This document shows, in pieces, positions 1 through 11,448 of a stretch of 64,000 nt of DNA. Positions within the stretch are counted from its first letter, which is position 1, and each line of letters starts with the position of its first letter. Made by a program: the position numbers and the translations under genes. Under the pieces are notes generated by a model. It saw nothing but the letters and a program-made list of their open reading frames with translations, was not told the DNA's origin and made no database searches. Source of the stretch: Brasenia schreberi (Eukaryota; Streptophyta; Magnoliopsida; Nymphaeales; Cabombaceae); the NCBI GenBank assembly GCA_036023115.1, contig JAYKKT010000080.1:10843501-10907500 (forward strand), given 5' to 3'.

Positions 1-1
1 T

Positions 2-892
2 TGGGAGCATCTTCGTTACAATTTGATATCTGTGATCCTCTGTTCCACTCTCTTGGTCTTCCTCCCCACCCTGTATTTCTTCACCCGGCCGCGAGCCGTC
101 TATCTTGTTGATTTCTCTTGCTACAAGCCCTCTGAAGAACGCAAATGCAGTCGACAAAGGTTCATGAATTGTTCCCGGATGCTTGGCAGCTTTACCGAGC
201 AAAATATCGAGTTCCAGCAGAAAATCGTTGAGCGATCTGGCCTCGGAGAATCGACTTATCTCCCCGAAGCCGTTCTAAATATTCCTCCCAATCCAACCAT
301 GGCCGAAGCACGAAAAGAAGCTGAGACTGTTATGTTTGGGGCGTTGGATCAGCTCTTCGCAAAAATTAAGCTTAACCCGAAAAATGTTGGCATCTTGATT
401 GTGAATTGCAGCCTCTTCAATCCGACACCATCGCTTTCAGCCATGATCATCAATCACTACAAGCTTCGCGGCAATATTATCAGCTACACTCTGGTAATGG
501 CTGTTGCTGGAGAAGCCCTCAAGACCAACATCACAACACTTGGCCCATTAGTCCTTCCTATGTCAGAGCAGCTCTTGTTTTTTGCTACTTTTGGTTGCTA
601 GGAAAGTGTTCAAGATGAAAATAAAGCCATACATCCCAGACTTTAAGCTAGCTTTTGACCACTTCTGCATCCATGCTGGAGGAAGAGCAGTGTTGGATGA
701 GTTAGAGAAAAATCTTGAGCTCACTGATTGGCATATGGAGCCCTCAAGAATGACTTTGTTCAGGTTTGGTAACACTTCAAGCAGTTCCTTGTGGTATGAA
801 TTGGCCTACACTGAAGCTAAAGGGAGGATTAGGAAAGGTGACAGGACTTGGCAGATTGCATTTGGTTCTGGGTTCAAGTGCAACAGTGCAGT
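2..892 (+). pseudogene. 3-ketoacyl-CoA synthase (KCS) pseudogene, 5' end outside window
   Basis: KCS enzymes are ER-membrane condensing enzymes that elongate very-long-chain fatty acids for wax, cutin and lipids. Reading frame 2 is open from the window edge to 601 and shows the second N-terminal membrane segment (about 17-45), the FAE1-type YLVDFSCYKP block, and NPTPSLSAMIINHYKLRGN. It then jumps from ISYT directly to MAVAGEALKTN near position 495. About 110 residues that normally carry GGMGCSAG with the catalytic cysteine are therefore missing. One extra T in the run at 588-592 shifts the frame; the protein continues in frame 3 with CIHAGGRAV (catalytic His) and FGNTSSSS (catalytic Asn). Homology stops after [10 protein letters not shown] near 892 and the last roughly 30 residues are replaced by unrelated sequence. 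Deletion, frameshift and lost C-terminus make this a dead copy. Family assignment is certain; the KCS subgroup is not determined. Confidence 0.93.
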
Positions 893-3800
893 AGTCCAAA
901 CTCTCTACTATTCTGTGGAGATGATTCTTGCTTATTTTTTAAATGAAGTTCTTGCTTATTTCAGTCGCATGGTTATTTCTTGCTTGGGAGCTTTTGTTCA
1001 GATCCACTTGATTAATCTTTGACCAACTGCGGATGCGCGCAAGCCTGTACACATATACACGCACATGCACACTCGCAGAAACACAGCGTGCATGCCTCGA
1101 ATGGAGGAATATGACTGCCATCAACGTAGAGAACTCGTGTATATCTATGCATGTTCTTGGCAAGATGATTCATCTACATGCATTTCCAGAAAATATGATG
1201 GTGAACAAGGCTGAGGTCAATTGGCCATGCAAGATTGAAGGCATCCTCATACAAGCATGCTTGACTTCGGATTTCCGATCAAATCTGAGGCATTACTGCT
1301 TTGGTTGTTGACTACACAACACAACCCCTCCTCCTTTTGTCAGGCCGGCTACCTAGGAGTGAACTCCACTAGTAGGCAGAGATACAAGTAGGAAAACTAT
1401 GGACCTGAAAACTTCGGCAATCATATTTCGCCGAACAACCCTTGATTGCACTCTTTCAAAGCCAATAAAACCTATCGAAACTTTCTCATGGAACCGGATC
1501 CATTTTATCTCCATTACTGAAACAATATTGTTTTCCCACAGTGTTAATCCTCCTACATGCTATGCACACCACTCAAGACCTTCATTTTGAAGTTTCTTTG
1601 AGTCGACCTATAGTCAGTCTGAGCTTAGCTCGGGGTGCAAAGGCATCTTAAGGCTGTAATCGAATAAGTTCAGGGTAGTATTTGACTAAGTTCATGGGAG
1701 TTCAATTGAGAAAGACAATTCTTGGTTGGCAAGATTTCTCAAGAACTCACTTCTTTGTTATTATATATGTATGCATTTCTGTTCTTGGTTTCCAAAGTCT
1801 CTGACGTCATACCTGCATAAGAACTGGAATTCTTACATGAGAACCGCATGGATTGTGAAGAATTGAAACTTCGAAATGTCATTGTTGAGGTGAAACTCAA
1901 CACTAGGAATTAAGAATATATAACTTGCTTTCTCTTTCCCTCAAATTCGAATAGTCGCTAAGTTTCACCTACAAAGAAGACCGAACGGATGGCTAATTAG
2001 ATTCTCCCGAATTCCCACATGTTAGACCTTCAAAGGGAAAGATAATTATGCTGACCTGTGATGCTTCTATGGGAATATATTCCATAATCAGTTAAAATAT
2101 TTGAAGAATATGGGATTTAGATACAATTGCATCGGTGAGAACTTTTTTTTCTTTGGATTAGGATTGTTACCTCATTAAATGCACTACGGGTTCAGGACTC
2201 TCTCGGCAACAAAAGAACCTTTACGTTGGAGAGTCAAGCTCCTTATCTTGAGCGTGCATAACATTGTAAAGGTTCATACGTGGTAAGGTCAGACTGAACT
2301 TTTTTTCTGGTACAACGAAGCCGTGCACCCTCCAGGAGTTGAATCCTGCCTGCAGCAAGGGCGTCCTGATGTCGAGCTACACCTCTGGATGCACTCTATA
2401 TGGGGGATCTTACTGCATTGGTACCTAAACATTCTTAAACGGCCATCCCCGACATACCAACTTTTTTTTTTTTAATCCTCACCTATATTTCGGGTCTTAT
2501 ATGCGTACCCTTCCATCCTTGAGCAGAGCATTTAACTGTGTTGTCATCTCCACTTGTACGTCTAAACAATTTTGAACATCGCTCTCTCATGTACCAACTC
2601 TTTTTTCCCAAGAGTGTCTTTTGTGTGTGCCTGGAGGAATCAAGGTATGACAAAATAAACATTGAATAGTTTCAAGGTCAGATTTAAATACTTAGTCAAA
2701 CCGTTTGATACACATTCAATCAGAGAAAAAATGCAAGCCTTTAATGTTTAATCTATATCAAATTGACAAGTAGACAATTGGAAGAAAAGGTTGACATGTA
2801 CAGCTGTTAAATCATGCAAATTTAGTGTTAGCTGTCATTATGCAGCTAGTTTTATATTGGGTGCATTAAATGGTTGACGGTATGCTTCATGTGCATCTTA
2901 TGCTTATTTATGCACTGCCATTCTTCTGCTGTTGAGTTAGCAAAGTAATGATTCCAATGTGCTAGGTATATATTAAACTTCTGGCTTTTATTGTTGGAAT
3001 GTTCGACATGTGACCTTGAATTAACCCCCACACTGGGTAATTGAACCGCCACCTCAATGTCTATATTATTATCAACTTGCTCTTGGTGTTCAAATTTAGA
3101 GGGAGATGCACATGTGCAATGCGTGCCGGGTGCCCACTCATTTTGAGATACCAGACACCACCATCTCTTCCCACCCAATCTCTCTCACACTAGCAATACC
3201 TACACACACACAATATTTTGAAGGTGGTGGTGGGTGACGTGCCATTTTGATTGCTATTGGCATCTCCAAGAAGCAGAGGAAGTAGGCGAAGGTGGCTAAA
3301 GGCAGTAAGCGGTGGGTGAAATGCCTGAAGGCAGCATAATTGGGGGTTTAAGTGTGGCGAATGTCAGTCGTCTGCTACTCTCTCTCAAACTTATATACTA
3401 ATGCTGCAGTAATTTAAGTTTAATATCATCAAATTGAACTTTAATCCGCATTGTCCTAATATATAAGAATTATGTGATATATGACATGAACTAGAAACCA
3501 TTTCTTTAAGTTGTTTAGTAGCTTTTCATATATGACATTATTAGTCAGGTTTGTTGGTGGCGTTCTAGGTCAAACGTAGCACAAGTTCGCTAGTACATGC
3601 AGCGTAACATAAGGTGTCAATTCGCAATAGCCAAAGCTATATGAACAAGTGTGCGAAATTTCAACATCAACAATAAGTGTGTCAAGAGCACGATTGAAGT
3701 GTTAAAGTTACACTTTTAACTATCGAATATAGGTGATGCACTTCTTATCTTTTTAACGGGCCCAAGATCGTATAGAAGGAGAAGCTCTAGTATGCACTGC

Positions 3801-4847
3801 CGAATACAGTAGAAAGTCCAGTAATGACATTGAAGTCCATGGGGATTTTTTTTCTCGCCTTGAATTTTACAGTGCAGGGGTTTGAGACCTCGAACAAATC
3901 TATAAGCATGGCAAAATGGACGGCCAAGATTTTAAAGTATCAGGCCTTCACTTATTAAAAAACATTTTTGCAAAGTTGTATTTATAATTTATTAGACGCT
4001 TAGGTTCACGTTTCAAAATTTCCCAACCAACCACCAAATGTTATTGTTCGGTGGACTTGTATGAATGTAGTTTTAAAAAGTCCTTAGTTGTGGAATATCA
4101 ACAACGACGATGAGTCATGAATGCCAAACTCTGCATTTGGTTATGAAGAATTTACTTCAACCGAATTAAAGCATTAGAGTGTATTCCTTTGGACGGACAA
4201 CATTCGAAGATTAGTTTAGCTTCACTAATGTTGACAAATGCCAAGATTTGGTCATGACAGTGATAGCACATTAGTTCAAATTTAAAGTCGAATAGTGATA
4301 AGGAAAAAGCATTTTGAAACACTAAGGGCATGGTTGCTATTTTGCGAATTTGAGATTTTTGCGATATTTATCTAAAAAATCATTGGCAAGTCAACCTGAT
4401 ACCAATCTCCGATTCAGAGTTCAGTCAGATACAAACTGGCATGGGGACATGTACACCGAATCTGAGCTGTCAGGGTCCGAGTAATGCTGTCCACGCGAAC
4501 GCCAAATTTATATTTCCAGACCAATCAATAGCGGCTGCCAACTATTCCAAAAAGCAGAAATCTGCGACTATTAGTTCCAACAACAGATTCCCCAAATGTT
4601 CTCAACAGTTCTACAATCATGTTATACATAAACACAGAGACTTCAAAAACGTGATTTTAAATAAAACGTTTATAAATTATGATAACCAAGCGTGGCAACG
4701 TTGTGTATTCAGTATGGTGGTTGCAGAGCAAGCATTCTGACAACACAAGGAAATTTGAATAACCCTTGCCGTCAGACTCAGCATGCTGTTACCTGTTTGT
4801 AAGGGAGCGAGAGAGCATAGACTAAGGCAATCCCAACCATTTAGGGC
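893..4847. other. Intergenic DNA, nothing recognised
   Basis: About 4 kb of AT-rich sequence with no open frame resembling a known protein. The open stretches at 1033-1311, 2852-3178 (minus) and 4441-4740 show no family motif, no consistent splice sites and no codon bias. No LTR, TIR or RTE tail was found. Confidence 0.5.
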
Positions 4848-4893
4848 CTACACAACCCTAGAGTCAGAAACTACACAACCCTAGAGTCAGAAA
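4848..4893. repeat. 23-bp tandem duplication downstream of the DnaJ gene
   Basis: The 23-bp unit beginning CTACACAACCCTAGAGTC occurs twice head to tail (4848-4870 and 4871-4893). It lies just 3' of the DnaJ stop codon on the minus strand, so it would fall in the 3' UTR or flank. Confidence 0.8.
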
Positions 4894-4947
4894 TAGTACC
4901 TCCCTCTGTTGCAAGCCTCTTTCAGGAAAAATCCATACGTAACATTC

Positions 4948-5466
4948 CTACAAGCATGTATAGGCCATCAATCTAATCTTCAACGAGCACGATCCACAAT
5001 GAAGTAGAACTGAAGCCCTATCGGCTTTGGACTGAGCTGGTTTTCCCTTGCTACTCGTCGAGCTAAGAGAAAGATCCATTTCTTCAAGCTCTTCAGACGT
5101 AACTGAGAAGCAATCCCCACATCTACAAGGATAAAATAACTCCATACCTTCATCTAAGTTTTCTGTCATCATCTCTTCTGGATCTACATCTTCCGCAATC
5201 TCGGAAGTATGCCTCTCACATGCCAGTTCATGATCATAACGAGCACGCAGTTTGGAATCACTGAGAACTTCCCAAGCCTTCTGTATTTTGATAAAATCCT
5301 CATGGACTTGATCATCAAGCATTACACATTTTTCACGCAATTTGTCTGGGTGAAAAATAAGAAGGGAAGACCTGTAGCTAGCTCTTATTTCATCGTAACT
5401 TGCATCCTCCCTCACAGAGAGAATTTCATAGAGGTTTCTTGAGGAATTCCCACCTGCAACAAGCAT
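4948..5466 (-). CDS. DnaJ/DPH4-type co-chaperone with CSL-like zinc finger
   Basis: The predicted 172-residue protein has an N-terminal J domain (NLYEILSVREDASYDEIR, then the HPD triad in FHPDKLRE, then FIKIQKAWEVLSDSKLRARYD). A C-terminal DPH-type zinc-binding segment follows: YPCRCGDCFSV and, about 45 residues later, LLHCGSCSLKIRL, giving CxC..C and CxxC ligands. This two-part layout matches plant DPH4/JJJ3 homologues, whose relatives donate iron or electrons in diphthamide synthesis on eEF2; that role is inferred. The start at 5466 is chosen because MLVAGGNSSRNLYEIL begins directly before the J domain. The upstream ATG at 5538 lies beyond a good splice acceptor (TTTTTTCTGCACAG, AG at 5517-5516), so the 5' UTR probably contains an intron. 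The C-terminus (MAYTCL) is shorter than I would expect for the family. The frame is intact, so the gene could be functional. Confidence 0.85.
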   Translation of the reverse strand: MLVAGGNSSRNLYEILSVREDASYDEIRASYRSSLLIFHPDKLREKCVMLDDQVHEDFIKIQKAWEVLSDSKLRARYDHELACERHTSEIAEDVDPEEMMTENLDEGMELFYPCRCGDCFSVTSEELEEMDLSLSSTSSKGKPAQSKADRASVLLHCGSCSLKIRLMAYTCL

Positions 5467-5515
5467 TTTCCAGAGAATCTCACCCAGAAAGTTCACTGGA
5501 AAGGCAATCGAATTC

Positions 5516-5529
5516 CTGTGCAGAAAAAA
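5516..5529 (-). promoter_or_regulatory. Probable 5'-UTR intron acceptor of the DnaJ gene
   Basis: On the minus strand a pyrimidine-rich tract ends in GCACAG immediately before GAATTCG, 49 bases upstream of the chosen ATG. This places the upstream in-frame ATG at 5538 inside an intron and supports the start at 5466. The first, non-coding exon was not located. Confidence 0.5.
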
Positions 5530-5640
5530 CAGAACCAAACATAGTGCAAGTCATAAGCACAAGCCTTGTCCAGTTATATGTATAACAAAATCGAATTCAT
5601 CTCCAGTGTCAAAAAGAGTCTTCTCCATGTTTTCTACTTA

Positions 5641-5830
5641 TTTTAGTTTGGAAACCAATCTGTTGAACAAAGATCACAACTTCGAACGAGTCCCATAAAC
5701 TGTTGCATGGACATGGGTGTGGTACCAGTACCTATTTTAGTTTTGCTAACAATCCGTTGAACAAAGATCTTGACTTCCGATGAGCCCCTTACACTATGGT
5801 GCATGGATATGGGTATGGTACCAGTAGCTG
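5641..5830. repeat. Diverged tandem duplication, about 95-bp unit
   Basis: Two adjacent copies share the order TTTTAGTTT..., GTTGAACAAAGATC, then GCATGG-ATGGG-TGGTACCAGTA. The first runs about 5641-5733 and the second about 5738-5830. Many substitutions show it is old. No coding content. The rest of 5541-6255 holds nothing recognisable. Confidence 0.7.
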
Positions 5831-6279
5831 GTAAATGATCCGATAGTTTTTCAAAATCTTAGATACAAGAATGCTATTATCTAAGAGTTAAAAAATAAGC
5901 ATCACAAAATTAACTATGACAACATAATGTAAAGTTTATTAAATTAAAAACATATATTTTAACATATCACTAACAAAAAGTATAACATCTCAACCAAGTC
6001 ATAGTAGTCTCAACTTCATAACAAGTAGTTTCAACGTCAAAGCACAACAATTCCGGAATTTTGGATCCAGTTGACTCGTGCTATGAATCGACTTCACCAT
6101 TCTTAACAATATTTTGAAAATCTTACACTTATGGGTATCGTTGTGCATATCAAGACCTAAGTCACACGGACACTTCTAAGAGGTGGAGTGTCGACCTCGA
6201 CACGGGTGCGACATCGACACCGTATCGGTGCGGCATCACAAAAAAAAATGCAATTTTATTTTGTTTTTTTGTAACTCAC

Positions 6280-6490
6280 GGTTTTGCCGTCTATGGTGTA
6301 TTTATCCTGGAGAACCCGATCAAAGAGGGAGTAATCCGTGAAGACGATGAAACCGAAGCCTCTTAGTCGACTCGTGACCTTATCTCCCATGATTACCACC
6401 TGAGTTACCTTACCATAGTTTTCAAAATGCTCCTTCAGCTTGTCTTCCATCATCTCCCATGAAACTCCACTAATGAAGGTAGAAAAATAT
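6280..6490 (-). pseudogene. RRM exon of an hnRNP1-like RNA-binding protein (fragment)
   Basis: The minus frame encodes most of one RNA recognition motif: FISGVSWEMMEDKLKEHFEN, YGKVTQVVIM, the RNP1 octamer-like RGFGFIVF, and a last strand YTIDGKTV. The order matches RRM1 of plant hnRNP1/RNP1-type proteins, which bind mRNA in the nucleus. The exon ends exactly at a strong donor (ACC|GTGAGT, donor G at 6279), where these genes often have an intron. The expected N-terminal KIFIGG strand is replaced by ALRYFSTFISG, and no initiator region or following RRM2 exon was found to the left. I therefore read it as an exon-sized fragment, possibly captured by a transposon, rather than a working gene. A second hnRNP RRM fragment sits in the LTR element at 28826-29047. 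Confidence 0.7.
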
Positions 6491-6738
6491 CTTAACGCGG
6501 ACCTTCTTCGCTTCCTTTTATGTGGATATTCCATGCTTCAAAATTTGGTATCGATTTTGAAGTTCGGGTCTTTTTGGATAAATGGGTCTCGACAGTGAAG
6601 ATTGATTTGTATATTATGATGAAATTAATAGTTGTTTATAGCAGTGTTATCCGTATCGCACCGTATCGTACGTATCGTATCGTGGGAAGCCACGATACGA
6701 TACGGTAACCTGTATCGTAAGATACAGGTTATCGTGCC

Positions 6739-6818
6739 GTATCGTACGATACGGTACTGTATCGTACGATACGGTACTGTATCGTACGATACGGTACTGT
6801 ATCGTACGATACGGCCCG
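6739..6818. repeat. Palindromic 20-bp tandem array in the left arm of the hAT element
   Basis: The unit GTATCGTACGATACGGTACT repeats four times with 20-bp spacing, starting at 6739, 6759, 6779 and 6799. Each unit contains the perfect palindrome GTATCGTACGATAC. It produces long open frames of YRTIRY-type repeats on both strands, which are artefacts of periodicity. Confidence 0.9.
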
Positions 6819-7832
6819 TATCGCCCGTATCGTACGATACGGGCGATACGCCCAAAAAAAAATTTTTTCAAAATTTTTTTTTTTCAAATTTTTTTTTTTC
6901 AAAAAAAATTTTTTTTTCAAATTTTTTTTGCATGTTTCTGCCCTCTCTTTCCCTCTCTTCACTTCCCTTAAAGGCATCCTCCAATATGCTTATAATTTGG
7001 GTTTATAATTTCATTTATTTAATAAAAATAATGTATAAAAAAAAAATTATGACAAAATCATTTCCCTTTCTGTTACAACTTTTAGGTATATTTTTGCTAA
7101 CAGTTTCTAATTTCATAAGATCGTAAACAATTAAAAACATTTAATTCTCTCGGTTCATTGAGTAGGGATTTCACAACTTCACTATTTTAAGGTTCACGTT
7201 ACATGACTTCCATTGAGTTGAACATGATCAATGTGTGTGAGGCTTAACTCAGTCTGTGAAGTGAGAAATGAAGCTCATGCATTAGTTAAAAAGCTAGTCT
7301 CCAATAAGAGAAAAAGGGGACATTATCAAGTAATAATATAACATCATTAAGGTGTCATAGACTCAATAATCAAAGAAATGGAGCTCTTTGTTTTGCTCAC
7401 ATATGAAAATTAGCAAATATGACTACATGTACAAAGATAGCAGTTTGTTAATTTTGATATATTACATGAGTGAATTATGGAAGATAACGAAGAAAATGCA
7501 CTCCTAAGTCCTAACTGAAGAAGACATTGCATGAATTAATTTGAAGTACAACAACATCATCAAGGAGAAGATGAAGATTATTTAGTTAATGATCCTGATA
7601 CAAATTTACAATATGTAAAATATAAATGTATTTCATTTTTTGATTCAAAATATATAATTTTGGATGCAATTGTTCAATATTAAATGTTCAATTTGTGCTA
7701 AACTTTGCATTATATGAATTTAAAGCAATTACCAGATTTTTTCAAAATTTTCCAAAATTTTCTTGATTTTTTTCGGATTTTTACTAATTTTATTGATTTT
7801 TTAAATAATTTTTATAGTTTTTTAATATTAAA

Positions 7833-7876
7833 GTACGATACGATACGATACGATACGATACGATACGATACGATAC
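7833..7876. repeat. ACGAT pentamer array in the right arm of the hAT element
   Basis: The 5-bp unit ACGAT is repeated about eight times before the sequence CGCCCGTATCG. It echoes half of the left-arm palindrome and is probably the matching subterminal binding array. Confidence 0.85.
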
Positions 7877-8543
7877 GCCCGTATCGTGGAGCCCAGCGAT
7901 ACGCGATACGATACGCGTCGGACAACACTGGTTTATAGTTTATGTGTTTTGCTTTAATATAAAGTTGTGTACTTGTTATTGTCATATACTTATGTTAATT
8001 GATGTCTCACTTGTTGTAGCTTGAATATTATATATAATATATAATATTATATACCCTAGTTGTATCGCCGTACCCAAAATTTTTGAAATTTACCGTATCC
8101 CGCACCGCACCCACACCAGTGTGACATAGAAGACATACCAAAAATCTAAAAAAACTCAAAACCCATACTCAAGCATACTGGTACATAAACCGTAGCAGGT
8201 ACTCCATCATAAATTATAGACCTGAAATGTTGCATTAGGAGAATATATGAAGCAACAGCAAGCTCCTTATTCATTATTATTTGTTTTACCTCATAAGCAT
8301 TGTTAAAATTAATATTTTGAAAATATCACGTTTTGACAAGGTCAGCTAATAAAATAGGCAGAAGTCATGATGATTAAAAACATTGGTTATATAATCAAGA
8401 ACACAATAGTTTTGCAATATTTTTGTTACACTTTGTAACGGAACTTTCTTCAACTACGTTATGTTTTTCAGCATATGAATTAGCATCATTTTGGTTATTT
8501 GATTCTTAAGTGCCCCTTGGATATTTCCATAAGGAGAACAGTA

Positions 8544-8595
8544 CAACAACAACAACAACAACTAAGCCTTTTCCCATACTAGACGGGGTCAGCTA
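8544..8595 (-). mobile_element. Extremely 5'-truncated RTE LINE (52 bp)
   Basis: This is only the last bases of the RTE family in the window: an (AAC)n tail followed by AACTAAGCCTTTTCCCATAC and the GACGGGGTC box, in minus orientation. It is flanked by an exact 13-bp target duplication AAGGAGAACAGTA (8531-8543 and 8596-8608), which proves target-primed insertion and fixes both ends. Confidence 0.93.
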
Positions 8596-8608
8596 AAGGA
8601 GAACAGTA

Positions 8609-11276
8609 AAGAACGATTTTTTGTTGAAGTTTTCTGTTTTCCATATTTTATAATATTTTAAATATATTGAAGTTTTTTAGAAGAACACACTTTTTTGAGA
8701 GAAACTAGAGAATGACATGGTGCTGGCATAATAAGATTGTACTTTATTGCCAACGAGAAGAATATTTGCATTTGAAGCAGTTTTGTTCAACCAAAAGAAA
8801 AGGAGGATTGACTCTAATTTCATCAGAACTCAACATTGGGATATGGATAGGGGAAAGATCAATGGCAATAACCATTTAATGGAATCAACAAGAATGTTTC
8901 CAGATATTCACGACAGTAAGTCACGAAATCTGAAAATGTGCTTAAAGAACAACAATCGCAATTGTAGCTAACAGACAAGAACAAGAGTTCATATCAAATT
9001 TAACTCAAATATGGTTTTTTCCTATCTTCCTCCCTCATCCAGCTTCACTTATAGGTAGAAACAATTTTTCATGAATATAAGGCAATGGTGATAGTTTATA
9101 AAGTATGCACATCACTAAACATGCAACAAAAATTATGCTTAAAGGTTAACAAATTGGTTCCCATTAATAAACCTCTCTACTCGTGCATCTTTGTCCCAGA
9201 CCACAAATAAGCCAATGCAGCAGCCCTTCATTCATCTTTCACCAAGATTCCAATTCTCGGATTGACTTAAAAATTGATTGGGTAATGATAACCATTTTTA
9301 ACCACCATGCTTACTTCTCATGATATTTAGTGTTACATGTGCTAAGAGCACATACGAAACAAGCAGAACGTATTTATTCTTCCAATGATTCCGAGTAACT
9401 GTTTCAGAAAGAAGGCCAAATTAATGATAGGCACAGCATACTTGTCTTACAATCAAATGATAAAAATTAGGTTCCCTCAAGGTGTATTAGTAAGTCCAAG
9501 TTGCCCACCGCTCTGCAGCCTGTGTTCTTTATTTCCTGCTCTGCTGTTGTTCCTACTCGTTCTTCAACTCCAACAAGCCTTTTCACCTCTGTTGTGGCCA
9601 CTAAGTTAGAAACAACCATCAACAACAGTTCCTACTGAGACTTGACTTAAGATATACCATCTGCTTTGATGCAAAACATAAGGTGTCTTAAGCAATATGG
9701 ACGTTGGCTTGTTCAAGGTGCATATGTGTCAGCTCCAAAAACCAAATGAAACACATGTTAAAATGTAAAGAGAGCTAGTGAAACCGAACATATTGGTTCG
9801 GCTCAACTCCACCTATCAGAAGGTTACCTTTATAGCAAAAACGTAATTTAGTTGCCAAATCCATGAATCAACAATCACCGGTGAGCTGGCATACACCACA
9901 AACTAATGAAATGTTGTTCCCCTCTTTAAAGAACAAATTAAGAAGGAAGTAAAACAGTGGTGTTCCGAGACCATGACGGAAAGCCAAGCATATTCTGTCT
10001 TGGCAGTCGTGTTTGCATCCCAAAGCCACAATCCCAAGTTTAGCCTAAATATAGTTATCGAAGCATTTAATCAAACACTTGGCACGAAAATACAGAATAC
10101 AGACCGTTCGATTTTGTCACCCAGCCTCTTTATGGCATTTCACCAAACATATTATCATGCAAAATTCAAAACTCGCACCATTTTATTATTGGTTGGGTTA
10201 AGAGAGAGAGAGAGAGAAACATTACCTTTACTGAATGTTGCCTTACGACGAATTTGAGAAACAGTGGTTTGAGAATCCAAAGGATATTACTTTATGCTTT
10301 AACTTACCCTTTTCTTTTTCTTATGCCAGCTGTGTGAGCTACCGGTGCGGAACAAAACCATGTTCCGGTTCATATATACTGTGACTTTCACATGAAAATG
10401 GTTGTCAATGAACCATCAACAACCAGAGAAACAAAAATTGGGGAAAAGCTTGGCAAGACGAAACCCTCTCGTCTGTTGTTCAAATTTCAATCCCCCAATT
10501 CATACATATTATGAATCAACTGGCGCATGAGGTGCACCGCTTGGCTCAAAGGCAGGCAACATACACGTGTGTTGAGGGAAGGGTGGCAATTTCCGGATTG
10601 CTTGTCGTGTTCGTGTGGCTCGCTATAGGTATAACCAAGTAAACCGCATCATGATCTTGTAACTTTGTGCCAATTTCACCCTAAACTCGAAATGGACCCG
10701 ATCAACGCCGTACAACATTATCATTTAACCTAATACTATGCATGTCAAATTTTCCATCCTACCCAATCGAGTTGAGAAAACTTAGATACAACAAGTCCGG
10801 TTGTAAATTGAACGGTTCTGAACCAGTCTACCATTTCAACCAAAACCAAACCGGAACAAAAACCGGCTAGAACTAGAACTGCTGGGTTCAGAATTTTTTA
10901 ACATTTTTTATCATAATTCAAATTTTTATGTTCTTTTAGTTCCGAATTGTTTAAGACCCACACTAGAACAAGCTGATCCCGATTCCTAGTTATAGACAAA
11001 TTGGAACCAGCAATTTGAAACTGCCGCTCTGATTTATCCACAACCGGCCATGTCTACCATGAACATATAATTTTTTTACTTTAGCAAATTGTTCAAGTTT
11101 TATTAATGTTGCATTAGGTCTTGGAGCCTTGAGGTAATTTGTGTTTGTGTTGTGCAGCTTCGTGTTCAGGTCGTAAACATATGAACCCATGCACTCACTT
11201 TTCCTGTTTGCATTAGGTGGTTGATGGATGTTAAAAATGACTCAAATGTGATTTTCTGTCACTTTTGAGGCAATTT
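8609..11276. other. Intergenic DNA, nothing recognised
   Basis: No protein family, LTR or TIR was recognised. A short (GA)n run lies at 10205-10218. The open frames at 9385-9609 and 9973-10257 have no recognisable motif. The flanking stretch 7939-8530 is equally featureless. Confidence 0.5.
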
Positions 11277-11448
11277 TGTAAATATTCGTCAATGAACGAA
11301 GGTTGATGTTGCACGAATCAAGATCACCAAGTCGCCAAATGGCATTCAATCCCGAATGCCGATCTTCAAGAATAACAAACAAAAGCGAAAGCACATACAA
11401 AACAAGTCAAAAAGCAGTGCTAGACTGCATGAATTTATTCATGAGATA
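11277..11448 (-). repeat. Copia 3' LTR, distal (R-U5) part
   Basis: The reverse complement matches 17184-17340: GATGTTGCACGAATCAAGATC, the CCAAGTCGCC box and GAATTTATTCATGAGATA. It starts with TG at 11277-11278 and stops at 11448 where the RTE tail begins. The last 19 bases (11430-11448) are the RTE target duplication. Confidence 0.88.

Larger units (their letters stand above)
6642..7930. mobile_element. Non-autonomous hAT-type DNA transposon
   Basis: The element is bounded by an exact 8-bp target duplication, GTTTATAG, at 6634-6641 and 7931-7938. Its ends are imperfect terminal inverted repeats: CAGTGTTATCCG on the left and, on the opposite strand at the right, CAGTGTTGTCCG. An 8-bp TSD with a CAGTG start fits the hAT superfamily. 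The subterminal regions are full of GTATCGTACGATAC-type palindromes (left) and ACGAT pentamers (right), as expected of transposase-binding arrays. The 1.29-kb body has long A/T runs and no transposase frame, so it would depend on a related autonomous element. Confidence 0.88.

Noticed and set aside
6625..6977. Long open frames on both strands with YRTIRYRIVRY-type repeats
   Set aside because: They come from the 20-bp palindromic array of the hAT element, which is open in several frames. No protein family.
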